Positions 1-9,689 of a stretch of 64,000 nucleotides of DNA are shown in pieces. The position numbers were made by a program, and so were the translations under genes. The stretch's first letter is position 1; every line of letters begins with the position of its first letter. This DNA is from Acidobacteriota bacterium (lineage in GTDB: Bacteria > Acidobacteriota > Blastocatellia > UBA7656), in contig JBFMDH010000006.1 of the NCBI GenBank assembly GCA_040754075.1, positions 26,229 to 90,228 of the forward strand, in the 5' to 3' direction. The notes beneath the pieces are model-generated. The model searched no databases and was not told the DNA's origin. It saw only the letters and a list, made by a program, of their open reading frames with translations.

Positions 1-3000
1 ACAGGATATTGATTCAGCTTCACCGACAGCCATAAATCGTAAGCGGTCGCAAACAAATCGCCATTCGCGAGGGTTTCGGAAAGCAAGGAAATCACCAACT
101 TCTCATCATCCGAGAGCGCATCCCAGGTGTAAATCATTTGCGGCAACGGATTGTCGACAATCTCTTTGGTGACGTTGTTCAAATCGGCAAGCGTAACCCA
201 GTTCTGTTCGTGCTCATTCAGATAATCAACAATGTTTTGACAGGTAACCTGTGTATAAAAGGGTTGTCCGGCAGTCAACCGGTAAATCGCGTCGATGACG
301 CCGCGACCATAGACGACTTTGCCCTCAATCGGTTCGGTAATCAATCGCAGAGTGTCATTGTTGGTTAAAAATCCGACTTTGCGAAACAGCGAACTTTTCA
401 ACAAATCGTGCCAGTATTTTTTATCGCGCTCTTCGAGTCGCCGCGAACCCGTAAAGATAAACGCCAGTCGCTCTTTGTTATCCATCGTGCCCGCTAAAAA
501 AGTGAAGAAATCGGGCGACAATTTTCCTTCATCGACTTTCGATTCCATCAACTCATATTCGTCTATCAGAATCAATAAGGTGCGGTCGCCGATAGCGGCA
601 ATCACATCATCAAGAAAATCCGTGAACACCGGATAAGGGTTGCGATTGGCAAAACTCGGCGCGATTAAACGCACCTCGATGCGCTGCAAGGCATCAACAA
701 TCAGCCGGGCGATGCGCGCAAAAAATTCGCCATCCGAAGTAATCACCATCTCCTGCATATCGACAAAAACCGGCACGAAACGTTTTCCCAAACGCCCATT
801 CATCACCTGGTAGAGAATCGAACTTTTACCGACGCGCCGTTCGCCGCAAAATACAATCAACACGCCCTGCGAAGCGCCTTCGAGTTTGGTGCGCACATAA
901 CGGAAATCATCTTCACGTCCGAAAAACATTTTTTCCGAACGAATCGGATTGCCGACAATGTAAGGATTTTTTTCAATGGGCAAAAAGGTGCGCAACTCTT
1001 TCGGCAAAACATATTCGCGTTGCTGGCGCTGGCGAACCACGAAAAAGGCTCCTGTAGCCAATCCCAAGCCGGTGAGCATCAAAAAGTAAAACCACCAGCG
1101 TTTCCAAAACGGCGCTTGCACACGCACCGGTACGGTTGCCGCAGGAGCTTTTGCGCCATACAAATCGCGATTGAGCGCGATTACTTCAAAAGTATTCAAC
1201 CCTTCATCGAGTTGAAAAACCGTTACTTCGCGTTCGCCGCTCGATTGCACCGGTAACAGTTCCCAACGGCTCTCTATGCCTCCGGGATTATTGCGATAGA
1301 GATATTGCAGTTGCCCGCTCATGCTGACGCCGGTCAAGCGAAAAGTGGCGCGTTGTTGTCCGCTCGGCAATTCATACGCGACGCCATTGAACACGGCTCC
1401 CGAATTGCCTTCAAATTTGAGCGCCGCCTGCGCCGATGGCGGCACGCGAATCGGCTTATGGCGAACTGCCCCTTTGTCTGTCGCAATCCAGATATAGCCT
1501 TCGCTATCTTCTGAAATGGCATTGATGCGATTGCCGGTGAGCGAATGTTCTTCGCCGGAATAGACCGTGGAGATGATGTGACCTTGAATGGTGTGAAATT
1601 TTTTAACCTGACCGCTATCCGTGCCGACCCAGAGAAAATTGTCACGATCAACGAACAGCGTGCTCGCCGGTTCACCATCAAAGGCATCGAATGCCGCGAC
1701 CCCTTGCTGTCTTTCGTTATAAGCCTGAACGCCCGAACGTGTGGCGATAAACAGCAGTCCGTTAAACCGGGTAATCCAGCGCGTGTCGTTATCAATCAAC
1801 CCCCGCGAGGCATCGATCAACGCGGCGCTGTCGGTTTGCTGGTTATAAACCATTACGCCGCGCGAAGTCGCAAACCACAGCCGCCCGTCCGCGTCTTCAA
1901 AAATATGCCGCGTGTCATAGCCATCCAAATCTTTGAGCGGATGAAAGCCATCATCTCTGAAAATAGTCGCGCCTTTGGCGGTCGCAAATGCCAGAGCTGA
2001 ACCGTCGCCGATTTTCGTCACCCAACGAACATTATTGGAAACCAGACCGTTGCCTTCACTGAACTGGGTCAGCGTCAATCCGTCGAGTTTGACTACTCCT
2101 TGTTCGGTGGCAAACCATGCTGCGCCGGTTTTATCAAAAGCCACGCAACGGGTGTTGGCTTTGACGCGAAAACTTTCAAGCGGCGCAAAACGTTCGCCCT
2201 GCATTTGCGACACCCCGGTTGAAGTCAAACACCAGAGGTTGTTGGCATCTTTGGCTTTCGGTTCCTCGACAATCAACCGCGCATCGTTATCCGGCAGTCC
2301 GCGACTGGTGGAAAAATTGACGAAGCTGTAGAGGTCGGCGTAAACCGTGCCGTTTTCCGTGGCAAACCACACGTCGCCTTCGCGTCCGTTGTATAAAGCC
2401 GTAACCGTATCCTGTTCGAGAAAATTGATACGTTGCGATTCGCCTCGCGCCAGATCATAAATCACCGCGCCGCCATTTATGAGCGCAAACCACATACGCC
2501 CCGAACTGTCTTGATTGATGGCGAGCGCCTGCAAATTATTTATGAGTTGCGCCGGATGCAATGCCGCAGCAATTTCATAACCGCCGTTATTATCCAGGGT
2601 CAGCAAGCCTTTTTGCGTCGCCAACCAAATGGTTCCGCTTTTATCTATAAAAACATCTTCTATGGTGCCGACATCAGCCATGCGCAGAGCCGGCGTGGGA
2701 TTCGTCTGTGAGGTTGGCAAGGTTGAGGAAGTTGCGGATTGATTGCGCGGTGGATTGGATGGGGTTTGCGGGTTCGCTGACGTTAAGGGATTCGCCGGAG
2801 TCGTGATGATGTCGCGCTTGAAATCAAGCCGAATGACCTTGTCTTCATCAATGACGGCAATGCCTTTGGCAGTGGCAATCCAGAGTTTGCCGTTTTTATC
2901 TTCGGCAATGCCTTTCACGTCATTGGCGGGCAAGCCGCGCGTTTCATCGAACGTATCAAAATCTTTGCCATCAAATTTGAAGATGCCCGCAGCCGCCGTC

Positions 3001-4025
3001 ACCCAAACCGTGCCGCGTGAATCGACAAACACTTTGCGCGTTTCAATGCCTTCCAACCAGCGGCGTTCATTGCCGCCTTCTCGGGTAATCCGCTTGATGC
3101 CACTGGTTGTCGCCATCCAGATATAAGCATTCTGATCTTCGGCAATCGACAACACATTATCGCCCGCAAGGTTTGCATAAGCCGAGCCTGCGCCGGTCGA
3201 TGATTTGAAATCAATGCCGTTGAATTTAGCGATACCTCTATCGGTGCCAAACCACATCCAGCCATCGCTATCTTGATAAACTGCGTGAACGCTTTTTGAC
3301 GGCAAGTTGGGAATGCTATAACGCGCAATCGCTTTGGCATTGATCGGGATAACCGGCGCGACCAGGAGTTGAATCGGAAATTCCGTGGTGATGTCCGATG
3401 AAATATAAACTTCGTTGCGGTATTCATCATAGCCACGCAACACGGCTGTGAGCCGATAAGAGCCGGGCGCAAGTTTTCCAAAATAGGCATCGCCGTTTTT
3501 GTCGGTTACAGACCGCGCCGCAGGCTCTTCGGCAACGCCTTTTTCCTGGGTGTAGAGCGAAACGGTCACGTTGCCCAAAGGGTTGTTACCGGCATCAAAC
3601 ACTGCAACGTGCAGTGACGGCGCGGAAGCCAGTTTGATAGTAACGGGCGGGACAATTTCATCGGGTTTGGTAATCGTTACTTGCGTTTGTTTTTGTCTGA
3701 GTCGCGCTGCCTGCACGGTGATGGTGTACTTTGCCGGGGCGAGATTTTTGAACTCAAATTTTCCGTCGCTCTGCGTCAACACCGAAGCCGAATAGACAGT
3801 CGAGGTGAGCGACACGGTGGCTTTATCAATCGGCACGCCTTTATCATCGAGCACCACGCCCGAAATCATCGCGGTGCCGGTTTGCGATGGTTGGGTCTGT
3901 GTAAGCGGAATTTGCAAAGCGCGGCTGTGGATTTCGATCAAACCAATTAATGAAATGACGAACGCCGACAACAGGCTGATGCGAAAAATAATTGAATAAT
4001 CTGAGTGGTTCTCGTTTCTGTTCAT
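1..4025 (-). CDS. Two-component-style beta-propeller sensor fused to a P-loop NTPase (partial, C-terminus beyond left edge)
   Basis: The frame is open from an ATG at 4025 to the window edge, giving 1341 visible residues. Reading it in order: a short cytoplasmic start, a membrane anchor or signal (about residues 11-32), two carboxypeptidase-regulatory-like Ig folds (about 52-110 and 130-185), then 14 propeller repeats of the Reg_prop type. Examples are GWMWFGTDRGIAKF, GRLWFATSRGVMVY and GYIWIATDKGAVRH. Fourteen blades equal two seven-bladed propellers, the usual number in hybrid two-component sensors. A Y_Y_Y-like domain follows, then a transmembrane helix (about 980-1000). Where a histidine kinase would normally follow, there is an AAA/STAND-type ATPase with Walker A GERRVGKSS (about 1057-1066) and Walker B LLILIDEYE (about 1147-1155). 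Domain names rest on family knowledge; the ligand and output are unknown. It lies 61 nt downstream of the dikinase-like gene and may be cotranscribed with it. Confidence 0.85.
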   Translation of the reverse strand, partial: MNRNENHSDYSIIFRISLLSAFVISLIGLIEIHSRALQIPLTQTQPSQTGTAMISGVVLDDKGVPIDKATVSLTSTVYSASVLTQSDGKFEFKNLAPAKYTITVQAARLRQKQTQVTITKPDEIVPPVTIKLASAPSLHVAVFDAGNNPLGNVTVSLYTQEKGVAEEPAARSVTDKNGDAYFGKLAPGSYRLTAVLRGYDEYRNEVYISSDITTEFPIQLLVAPVIPINAKAIARYSIPNLPSKSVHAVYQDSDGWMWFGTDRGIAKFNGIDFKSSTGAGSAYANLAGDNVLSIAEDQNAYIWMATTSGIKRITREGGNERRWLEGIETRKVFVDSRGTVWVTAAAGIFKFDGKDFDTFDETRGLPANDVKGIAEDKNGKLWIATAKGIAVIDEDKVIRLDFKRDIITTPANPLTSANPQTPSNPPRNQSATSSTLPTSQTNPTPALRMADVGTIEDVFIDKSGTIWLATQKGLLTLDNNGGYEIAAALHPAQLINNLQALAINQDSSGRMWFALINGGAVIYDLARGESQRINFLEQDTVTALYNGREGDVWFATENGTVYADLYSFVNFSTSRGLPDNDARLIVEEPKAKDANNLWCLTSTGVSQMQGERFAPLESFRVKANTRCVAFDKTGAAWFATEQGVVKLDGLTLTQFSEGNGLVSNNVRWVTKIGDGSALAFATAKGATIFRDDGFHPLKDLDGYDTRHIFEDADGRLWFATSRGVMVYNQQTDSAALIDASRGLIDNDTRWITRFNGLLFIATRSGVQAYNERQQGVAAFDAFDGEPASTLFVDRDNFLWVGTDSGQVKKFHTIQGHIISTVYSGEEHSLTGNRINAISEDSEGYIWIATDKGAVRHKPIRVPPSAQAALKFEGNSGAVFNGVAYELPSGQQRATFRLTGVSMSGQLQYLYRNNPGGIESRWELLPVQSSGEREVTVFQLDEGLNTFEVIALNRDLYGAKAPAATVPVRVQAPFWKRWWFYFLMLTGLGLATGAFFVVRQRQQREYVLPKELRTFLPIEKNPYIVGNPIRSEKMFFGREDDFRYVRTKLEGASQGVLIVFCGERRVGKSSILYQVMNGRLGKRFVPVFVDMQEMVITSDGEFFARIARLIVDALQRIEVRLIAPSFANRNPYPVFTDFLDDVIAAIGDRTLLILIDEYELMESKVDEGKLSPDFFTFLAGTMDNKERLAFIFTGSRRLEERDKKYWHDLLKSSLFRKVGFLTNNDTLRLITEPIEGKVVYGRGVIDAIYRLTAGQPFYTQVTCQNIVDYLNEHEQNWVTLADLNNVTKEIVDNPLPQMIYTWDALSDDEKLVISLLSETLANGDLFATAYDLWLSVKLNQYP

Positions 4026-4086
4026 TAACAAGATGAAGTTAGCGCAAAGCAACTTCTCACGCTACTTTTAATTTTAAACAATAGAC

Positions 4087-6015
4087 TCAATTGTTTTCGA
4101 CATAGGGGCGCGATTGCACGATATACAATTGCCCTTTGGAATAGACCCATTCGATGTCCTGGTCGCGCCCGCCGAAAACGCGTTTGATTTGTAAAGCCAC
4201 ACGCGCCAGACGGCGAATCATTTCATCGGTGAGCACCGCGCGGTTCTCTTCAATCTTTAATTCTTTCACGCCGCCCTGTTCATCGAATTTGAGCATCGTA
4301 TCTTCATCGGAACGTGTCAGCACTTTTGTAGAATTTGAAACCGGCGTATAAAGCACCTGCTCGGCAACCCGCTTGCCCTCGACGACTTTGATGCCAAGCC
4401 CGCGTTTGGCATTCACATAAACCGCGCCTTCGTTCTGTTTGTTAAACGGGTCTGTGGTAATCGCTACGCCTGCGCTTTCGGCATCAATGCCGATTTGCAC
4501 AAGCACAGCAGGGTACACGCCCCAATGATTCATGCCGTAACTTTCACGCGCTTCATAAGCTTCATAATTCCACACCGACGCCCAGACGGTTTTCACCGCT
4601 TCATACAATTGTTCATAAGTGCGCACGTTCGGAACCGTTGTATACAGCCCCGCGCCACTGAAATTCGGCAAGTCTTCGGCATTTGTCGAACTGCGAACGA
4701 AGAGTCCGGTTTTGAATAACCCTAAATCGAACGCTTTGCCTTCGAGCATCTTTTTCAAACCGACTTCAAGTTTCCCCTGTTGAATCCAGGAGCGAATTTC
4801 CGCGAGTCGTTTTTTGCGATAGACGGGGTCGTGAACGAAACGGTCTTCTTCAACCGCGTCCTGAATTTTGTCTTCGAGTTGATTCAACACCAGATGGGTT
4901 TTGTAATGGCTGAAAGGAATCGCAACCCCCGCAGGCACCACGATACCCGGATTGCGGGCGTTGATGAGTTCGCCGAGATTTGCGGATTTTGCGCCGAAGC
5001 GTTTCACATCCGCAGCGCGTTGTTCGCGCAGGTCTGTGAGTTTTTGATAGGTCAAATCGGCGCGCGGCGTGATTAAATCGGCGCGTTTGATGAATTCGCG
5101 GTTGCGGGCTTCGACTTCGCGAATGTCTGCGGGTGTGAGTTTGTATTCATTCTCGCCGACTTCGAGGCGCACATATTTGCCTTCGAGTTGCTTGAAGAGT
5201 TTATCGGCGTTGGCGATGCGCGCATTCGGAATGCCCCAGGATTTCGCCAGCAGATTGGCATGTGAAAGCGGCGAAGCCGCTTCCGTCAGAATAATGCCCG
5301 AAAGCGGCGTGAGTTGAATCGGCGATTCTTTGAAGATGACGATTTGATTGCGGTCAATCACCGTGTCGGGTGTCAGGCGTTCGAGGATGCGCAGTTGCCC
5401 GATGCCCGAACCGAGATTGAATGGTTGATAGGTCTGGCTAGTTGCGAGGTCACTTGTGGTAATCGTCGCAACAGGCATTGCAGCGGCGTTTAGCTCGCGA
5501 GCGATTTCCTCTTGCGCAAGTGAATTGGGTTTGAAATAGATTTCCGTATAAAAATTTTTCTTCAATGCCTCGGCGCATTCATTGAGTAATTCCTTGGTGA
5601 GTTTATCGCCTTCCCAGAATTCAAAAGTGAATTTATCAACGCCGGTTTGATAAGCGATTGTGCCTAAGAAAAACCGGCGGTCGCTTTTGATGTAGTTGTT
5701 TTCGTAAAAAACTTTGCCGCGTTCAAGCGATAGATATTCGGCATTCACGAAAGTCTGATGAAAAGCATAGAGTTTGGAATTGACGAAATAGACTCGGTTT
5801 TTGGCGCGACGGTCAATGACAAACATCAAATGCGGCAAGGCATAAAAGCGTCCGCGATAGTAAGTGCGCGACAATTTATCGAACTCCGCTCGCGTGTTGA
5901 GGCGCTCCAGCCAACGCGGTTGACCGTGAGTTTTTTGCGTCTGCGCAAATGACGTTTGTGCTATCAGCAAAATTGCCACTATTGTCGCGCCAATGAAGCG
6001 TTGAGATTTTTTCAC
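4087..6015 (-). CDS. Exported PEP/pyruvate-binding-domain (dikinase-like) protein
   Basis: This 642-residue protein starts at GTG 6015 behind a GAGGA ribosome site. Its first 24 residues look like a Sec signal peptide (MKKS, hydrophobic stretch, SFAQT). After about 200 unassigned residues comes a swivelling phosphohistidine domain (SPLSHANLLAKSWGIP, about residues 245-270; the His would carry the phosphate). The ATP-grasp PPDK_N domain follows (FGAKSANLGELI near 340, VRSSTNAEDLPNFSGAG near 440) and ends in IVQSRPYV. The order His domain then nucleotide domain, with no PEP-binding TIM barrel, resembles alpha-glucan water dikinases more than PEP synthase or pyruvate phosphate dikinase. The signal peptide is odd for an ATP-using enzyme. 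Substrate is unknown. It lies between the aldehyde dehydrogenase and the propeller-NTPase on the same strand. Confidence 0.8.
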   Translation of the reverse strand: MKKSQRFIGATIVAILLIAQTSFAQTQKTHGQPRWLERLNTRAEFDKLSRTYYRGRFYALPHLMFVIDRRAKNRVYFVNSKLYAFHQTFVNAEYLSLERGKVFYENNYIKSDRRFFLGTIAYQTGVDKFTFEFWEGDKLTKELLNECAEALKKNFYTEIYFKPNSLAQEEIARELNAAAMPVATITTSDLATSQTYQPFNLGSGIGQLRILERLTPDTVIDRNQIVIFKESPIQLTPLSGIILTEAASPLSHANLLAKSWGIPNARIANADKLFKQLEGKYVRLEVGENEYKLTPADIREVEARNREFIKRADLITPRADLTYQKLTDLREQRAADVKRFGAKSANLGELINARNPGIVVPAGVAIPFSHYKTHLVLNQLEDKIQDAVEEDRFVHDPVYRKKRLAEIRSWIQQGKLEVGLKKMLEGKAFDLGLFKTGLFVRSSTNAEDLPNFSGAGLYTTVPNVRTYEQLYEAVKTVWASVWNYEAYEARESYGMNHWGVYPAVLVQIGIDAESAGVAITTDPFNKQNEGAVYVNAKRGLGIKVVEGKRVAEQVLYTPVSNSTKVLTRSDEDTMLKFDEQGGVKELKIEENRAVLTDEMIRRLARVALQIKRVFGGRDQDIEWVYSKGQLYIVQSRPYVENN

Positions 6016-6159
6016 GGCAATCCTCGTTAATCAAAAACCATTTTAAGGTTTCAACGGAAGTGACCCAATCTACTCCGCGAATCGATATTCTCAGGGAAAT
6101 TCACTTTGAAATCGTGACCGATGATTTTCGTTCATCCACAACCTGTCTACCATCCGTCG

Positions 6160-7626
6160 CTATTTGTAATTCACATAAACCATCTTGGTTTCGGTGTAGA
6201 AATTTAAAACTTCGTCACCAACTTCGCGCCCGCCGTAACCTGAATCTTTGATGCCGCCAAATGGCGCGTGCGAATAACCGCCAACGCCCGGTCGATTGAC
6301 ATGAATGATGCCGACATCGGCGCGTTCGGCAAATTTGAACACCCGCCCGACATCGCGTGTAAAGATAGTCGAAGTCAATCCGTAACGCACCGCGTTTGCG
6401 GTTTGAATCGCGTCTTCCAAATCTTTAATGCGAATGACGGCAACCACAGGTCCGAAAATTTCTTCCTGAGTGATTTTCATGCCTTGGCTTGCTTCGATTA
6501 TGGTCGGCGCAAAAAAGTACCCTTTATCCAGACCGTTTTCGGTTAAGGGTTTGCCGCCGGCGCAGAATTTCGCGCCTTCATTGCGACCGACATCAATGAA
6601 ATGGTTGACCCCCTGCACTGCCCGCGCATCCACGAGCGGTCCCATCTCAACCCCTGGGTCTACGCCTGCACCAATTTTCAAGGTGTTGGCGCGGTCAATG
6701 AGTTGGCTCATAAATTCATCGTAAATTTTTTCGTGAATCAAGGCGCGCGAGGTCGCTGTGCAACGTTGACCGGTTGAACCAAACCCCGCAGCGATGACCC
6801 CGCCAACCGCTTTATCAATCTCGGCATCGTCTAAAACGATTTGCGGATTTTTACCGCCGAGTTCGAGTTGTAATTTGAGCAAGCGTTCGGAAGCCGATTT
6901 GGCGATTATCTTTCCGACTTTCGTTGAGCCGGTAAATGACACGCCGCGCACCTTTTCATTGGCAATCAATTCCGCGCCGGGTTCGCTGTCGCCGTGAATC
7001 AGATTGACGACGCCTTTCGGGATGCCGACGGCTTCGAGTCCACGCACGATTGCTGCCGCGCACATCGGCGTAAGCGGCGAGGGTTTCAACACGCAGGTAT
7101 TCCCGGCAATCAAAGCGGGCGCAAGTTTCCACATCGGAATGGCAATCGGGAAATTCCAGGGGCTGATGAGTCCGACGACGCCAAGCGGCTGTGGCATCGA
7201 ATAAGCGAATACCTCGCGCTCTTCGGCTTGATAAACATCGCCATTCATTCTGCGCCCCAAGCCCGCAGTAAATTCCAGAATGTCGAGCGAGCGTTGGACT
7301 TCGCCTTTCGACTCGGCAAGGATTTTGCCTTCTTCGCGGGTAAGCAGATAGGCGAATTCATCTTTATGTTTATCCATCCACGCGAGCCAATCGAAAAGCA
7401 GGCGTCCGCGTTTTGCCCCGCCTAAATTACGCCAATCCGCAAAGGCAGCCGCCGCCGCTTCAATGGCGCGGCGCGTATCAACGGCAGTTGAATCGGGGGC
7501 GCGCCCGATTAAAATGGTGTTCTCGGCAGGGTCGAACCGCTCAATCCATTTGTCGCTTTCCGACGCTTCCCATTGACCATTGACGAAATTTAAAACCGTT
7601 TGACCGAGTTCAGGCAGTGAGTTCAT
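6160..7626 (-). CDS. NAD(P)-dependent aldehyde dehydrogenase
   Basis: The 488-residue protein has the full-length ALDH superfamily fold. The chosen ATG at 7626 has an AAGGAG site about 10 nt upstream; an in-frame start 24 codons earlier lacks a good site and adds residues with no ALDH resemblance. Active-site residues are visible: Asn158 in SPWNFP, general base Glu255 in LELGGKNP, nucleophile Cys289 in GSTGQRCTA, and the cofactor motif FTGSTKVGK. The C-terminal PFGGIKDSGYGGREVG is typical. It oxidises an aldehyde to the acid with NAD(P)+ in the cytoplasm. The sequence looks closest to the alpha-ketoglutaric semialdehyde / succinate semialdehyde group, but substrate cannot be fixed by eye. It is the first gene of a minus-strand run toward the dikinase-like gene, 144 nt away. 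Confidence 0.93.
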   Translation of the reverse strand: MNSLPELGQTVLNFVNGQWEASESDKWIERFDPAENTILIGRAPDSTAVDTRRAIEAAAAAFADWRNLGGAKRGRLLFDWLAWMDKHKDEFAYLLTREEGKILAESKGEVQRSLDILEFTAGLGRRMNGDVYQAEEREVFAYSMPQPLGVVGLISPWNFPIAIPMWKLAPALIAGNTCVLKPSPLTPMCAAAIVRGLEAVGIPKGVVNLIHGDSEPGAELIANEKVRGVSFTGSTKVGKIIAKSASERLLKLQLELGGKNPQIVLDDAEIDKAVGGVIAAGFGSTGQRCTATSRALIHEKIYDEFMSQLIDRANTLKIGAGVDPGVEMGPLVDARAVQGVNHFIDVGRNEGAKFCAGGKPLTENGLDKGYFFAPTIIEASQGMKITQEEIFGPVVAVIRIKDLEDAIQTANAVRYGLTSTIFTRDVGRVFKFAERADVGIIHVNRPGVGGYSHAPFGGIKDSGYGGREVGDEVLNFYTETKMVYVNYK

Positions 7627-8111
7627 TTTCCTTAGTCTCCTTGATTGATAAGTGCAGAAACCTATTTTAACCGCGAGCCTGCAAAACGCGCCAAGCACAG
7701 ACGCGCAAAACCGTTAACCGATAATTGTTTCGCTAAAAAAGTTGCCGAAAAAAAGAGACGACTAAATTTGCATTCAAATTACATTTCGCCTAAGATGGAG
7801 CCGTTTTATTTTTGTTCAGGTTGTTTCCACATAGCAATTACAACGTATCATTTCATAAATCCGAGCAACATCAAAAGTTGCTTTTCATTACAAGGGGCGA
7901 GAATATGCGCCAATATTCCAAGATAGTGGTTCAGAACCAGTAGTGAAAATTTTAGTCCGGTAAAGCTTAGACTCAACCTTTCGCATCACCAAAGGCTGGG
8001 TATTCCAAAGTGTTTCACCTAATTTCAACCTTCGTTCCCTGCTTGTCAGTTACCGATTATGGCTGACAAAAGGAAGAAGCTTTAAGGCTTAAAAATTCAA
8101 GGAGGACTGTT
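7627..8111. other. Intergenic region between divergent genes
   Basis: This 485-nt stretch separates the divergently read aldehyde dehydrogenase and the secreted protein at 8112. I see no convincing coding sequence. It holds a possible promoter (7768-7796) and a 7-bp hairpin in the presumed leader (TTGTCAG at 8043-8049 pairing with CTGACAA at 8063-8069). An AAGGAGG ribosome site sits just before 8112. Confidence 0.5.
7768..7796 (+). promoter_or_regulatory. Possible sigma70 promoter
   Basis: TTGCAT and TAAGAT are separated by 17 nt. It lies about 315 nt upstream of the secreted-protein gene at 8112, so a long leader would result. Assigned only by match to consensus. Confidence 0.3.
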
Positions 8112-9509
8112 ATGAAATCGAGAACGCGAGACTTCATCCCATTGATCGCTTTAACACTTGTGGCATTACTGACCCTTCCGAATTTCTATTATTCGCGTCA
8201 AAGTGCAGTTAAAGCCAACGCTCAAGATACCAGTAAATCCGATATCCCACCCAAAACTAAACAAAAAAGACCAACTGCTCCCAGCGGTGTTACCGTAGCG
8301 CCTGCAAATGACAACTGCGCCGGCGCAATTAACGTCACCACCAGCCCGTTTACCGATACTCAGGATACGGCTATGGCAACCGATGAAATGGGTGAACCAC
8401 AAAGCACCTGCACCTTACAGGCAAATAGCGTCTGGTATACCATAAGCGGCGGCACCGGCAAGGGGCGGACGGTATCGGTGAGCACTTGTACCAGCGGTTT
8501 TGATACTGCCATTATGGTTTGGCAGGTTAATGGCGCAGCCTGCGACTTTGCCAATTTCGCTGCCGTTGCCTGTAATGATGACTTCTGCGGTGATGGTTTG
8601 CAATCAACCGTCATTTTTACCGCACAACCCAATACAACCTATAAAATTCAGATCGGCGGATTCGATGGCGAAACCGGCAGTCTCACTACAGACATCACTT
8701 TTGAAGAAAAGCTCTGTGATGATATTGTCATCAACGGCACGCTTGGCAGCGGGTCTCAGGATTTTGAAGGGGTTCAGACATCAGGCAATCAGCTTGGTCG
8801 CCTGAATCGCAACGGCGTCTCCAGCACCTGCGCCGCGCCGAAGCCCTGCCTCATCTTCGACGCTGCAGGCTTGCGCGCCTTTGATGCCTATTCAATTCCC
8901 AACGACAGCGGCGAGGATGCGTGCGTAAGCGTGATGCTTTCCGAACCGGCTGCAGAAACCTGCAACCTGCAATCAAATGCCTATCTGAATTCCTATGATC
9001 CGAATAATATTTGCACCAATTATCTTGCCGACCCGGGGCTAAGCACCGGCGTTCCGCCAACCCCAACGACGATGTCGTTTATTGTGCCTGCGGGACAGAC
9101 CTTAATCGTGGTTGTTCATACCACCAATCCGGGCGAAAGCGGATGCCCCTACACTTTAACCGTCGGTGGCACATTATGCAGACAGTTCGATTATTGCGTA
9201 CAGGATACCAGTAATCCGAGTCGCTTCATCCTGATAAACTCCACGACCGGAGCCTATGAATACCATGATTGCAGCAAAGGAGTCGTGCTTGCCGGCACTG
9301 GCGTCGTCGGCACCTTTGCCTGCAAGATTCAGTTATTCGATTCGGGACCGAACCCGAAAAAATCGGATCGTTCCGTCAGTGTTTTAATCAATCCCTGTAC
9401 GTTCAGAGGCGATGCCTCGGTCAGAGGTCCCGGCGTATCGGGAACCGTTTTACTTGGCGATACCGACATCAACAACAACGATTGCGCCTGCGTAATGGCA
9501 GCAAATTAA
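8112..9509 (+). CDS. Secreted protein with prepeptidase-like beta-sandwich domains
   Basis: The 465-residue protein has an AAGGAGG site before the ATG and an N-terminal signal or anchor (about residues 10-30). A proline/lysine-rich linker follows. From about residue 65 the segment NDNCAGAINV, with SVWYTISGG, FDTAIMVW and YKIQIGG, has the look of prepeptidase C-terminal (PPC-like) beta-sandwiches found in secreted bacterial proteins. A second similar unit covers about 200-350. The protein is unusually rich in cysteine (about 20), suggesting disulfides outside the cytoplasm. The last 100 residues resemble no domain I know. No catalytic motif is visible. It is a single-gene unit closed by a strong terminator at 9551. 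Confidence 0.75.
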   Translation: MKSRTRDFIPLIALTLVALLTLPNFYYSRQSAVKANAQDTSKSDIPPKTKQKRPTAPSGVTVAPANDNCAGAINVTTSPFTDTQDTAMATDEMGEPQSTCTLQANSVWYTISGGTGKGRTVSVSTCTSGFDTAIMVWQVNGAACDFANFAAVACNDDFCGDGLQSTVIFTAQPNTTYKIQIGGFDGETGSLTTDITFEEKLCDDIVINGTLGSGSQDFEGVQTSGNQLGRLNRNGVSSTCAAPKPCLIFDAAGLRAFDAYSIPNDSGEDACVSVMLSEPAAETCNLQSNAYLNSYDPNNICTNYLADPGLSTGVPPTPTTMSFIVPAGQTLIVVVHTTNPGESGCPYTLTVGGTLCRQFDYCVQDTSNPSRFILINSTTGAYEYHDCSKGVVLAGTGVVGTFACKIQLFDSGPNPKKSDRSVSVLINPCTFRGDASVRGPGVSGTVLLGDTDINNNDCACVMAAN

Positions 9510-9550
9510 TCGGCGTTTATACACCATTGGGGTGACCAACGCTATACTGA

Positions 9551-9592
9551 AAGCCGAAACGCAACAATGCATTGTTGCGTTTCGGCTTTTTT
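9551..9592 (+). terminator. Rho-independent terminator
   Basis: A perfect 38-bp palindrome (9551-9588) is followed by a run of T. It ends the transcript of the secreted-protein gene that stops at 9509. Confidence 0.92.
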
Positions 9593-9631
9593 GCAACCAA
9601 CTCCTTGCCGGTGCTCAAGTAAACGTAATTA

Positions 9632-9660
9632 TTGACTTCGCTGAAACGAAGCTTTAGACT
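9632..9660 (+). promoter_or_regulatory. Probable sigma70 promoter for the riboswitch-lytic transglycosylase transcript
   Basis: TTGACT and TAGACT are separated by exactly 17 nt. Transcription would begin near 9667, a short distance before the riboswitch-like sequence at 9690, as expected for a leader RNA. Confidence 0.55.
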
Positions 9661-9689
9661 GGCAAGGTCATAAGAAAAAGGTTTTGAAG

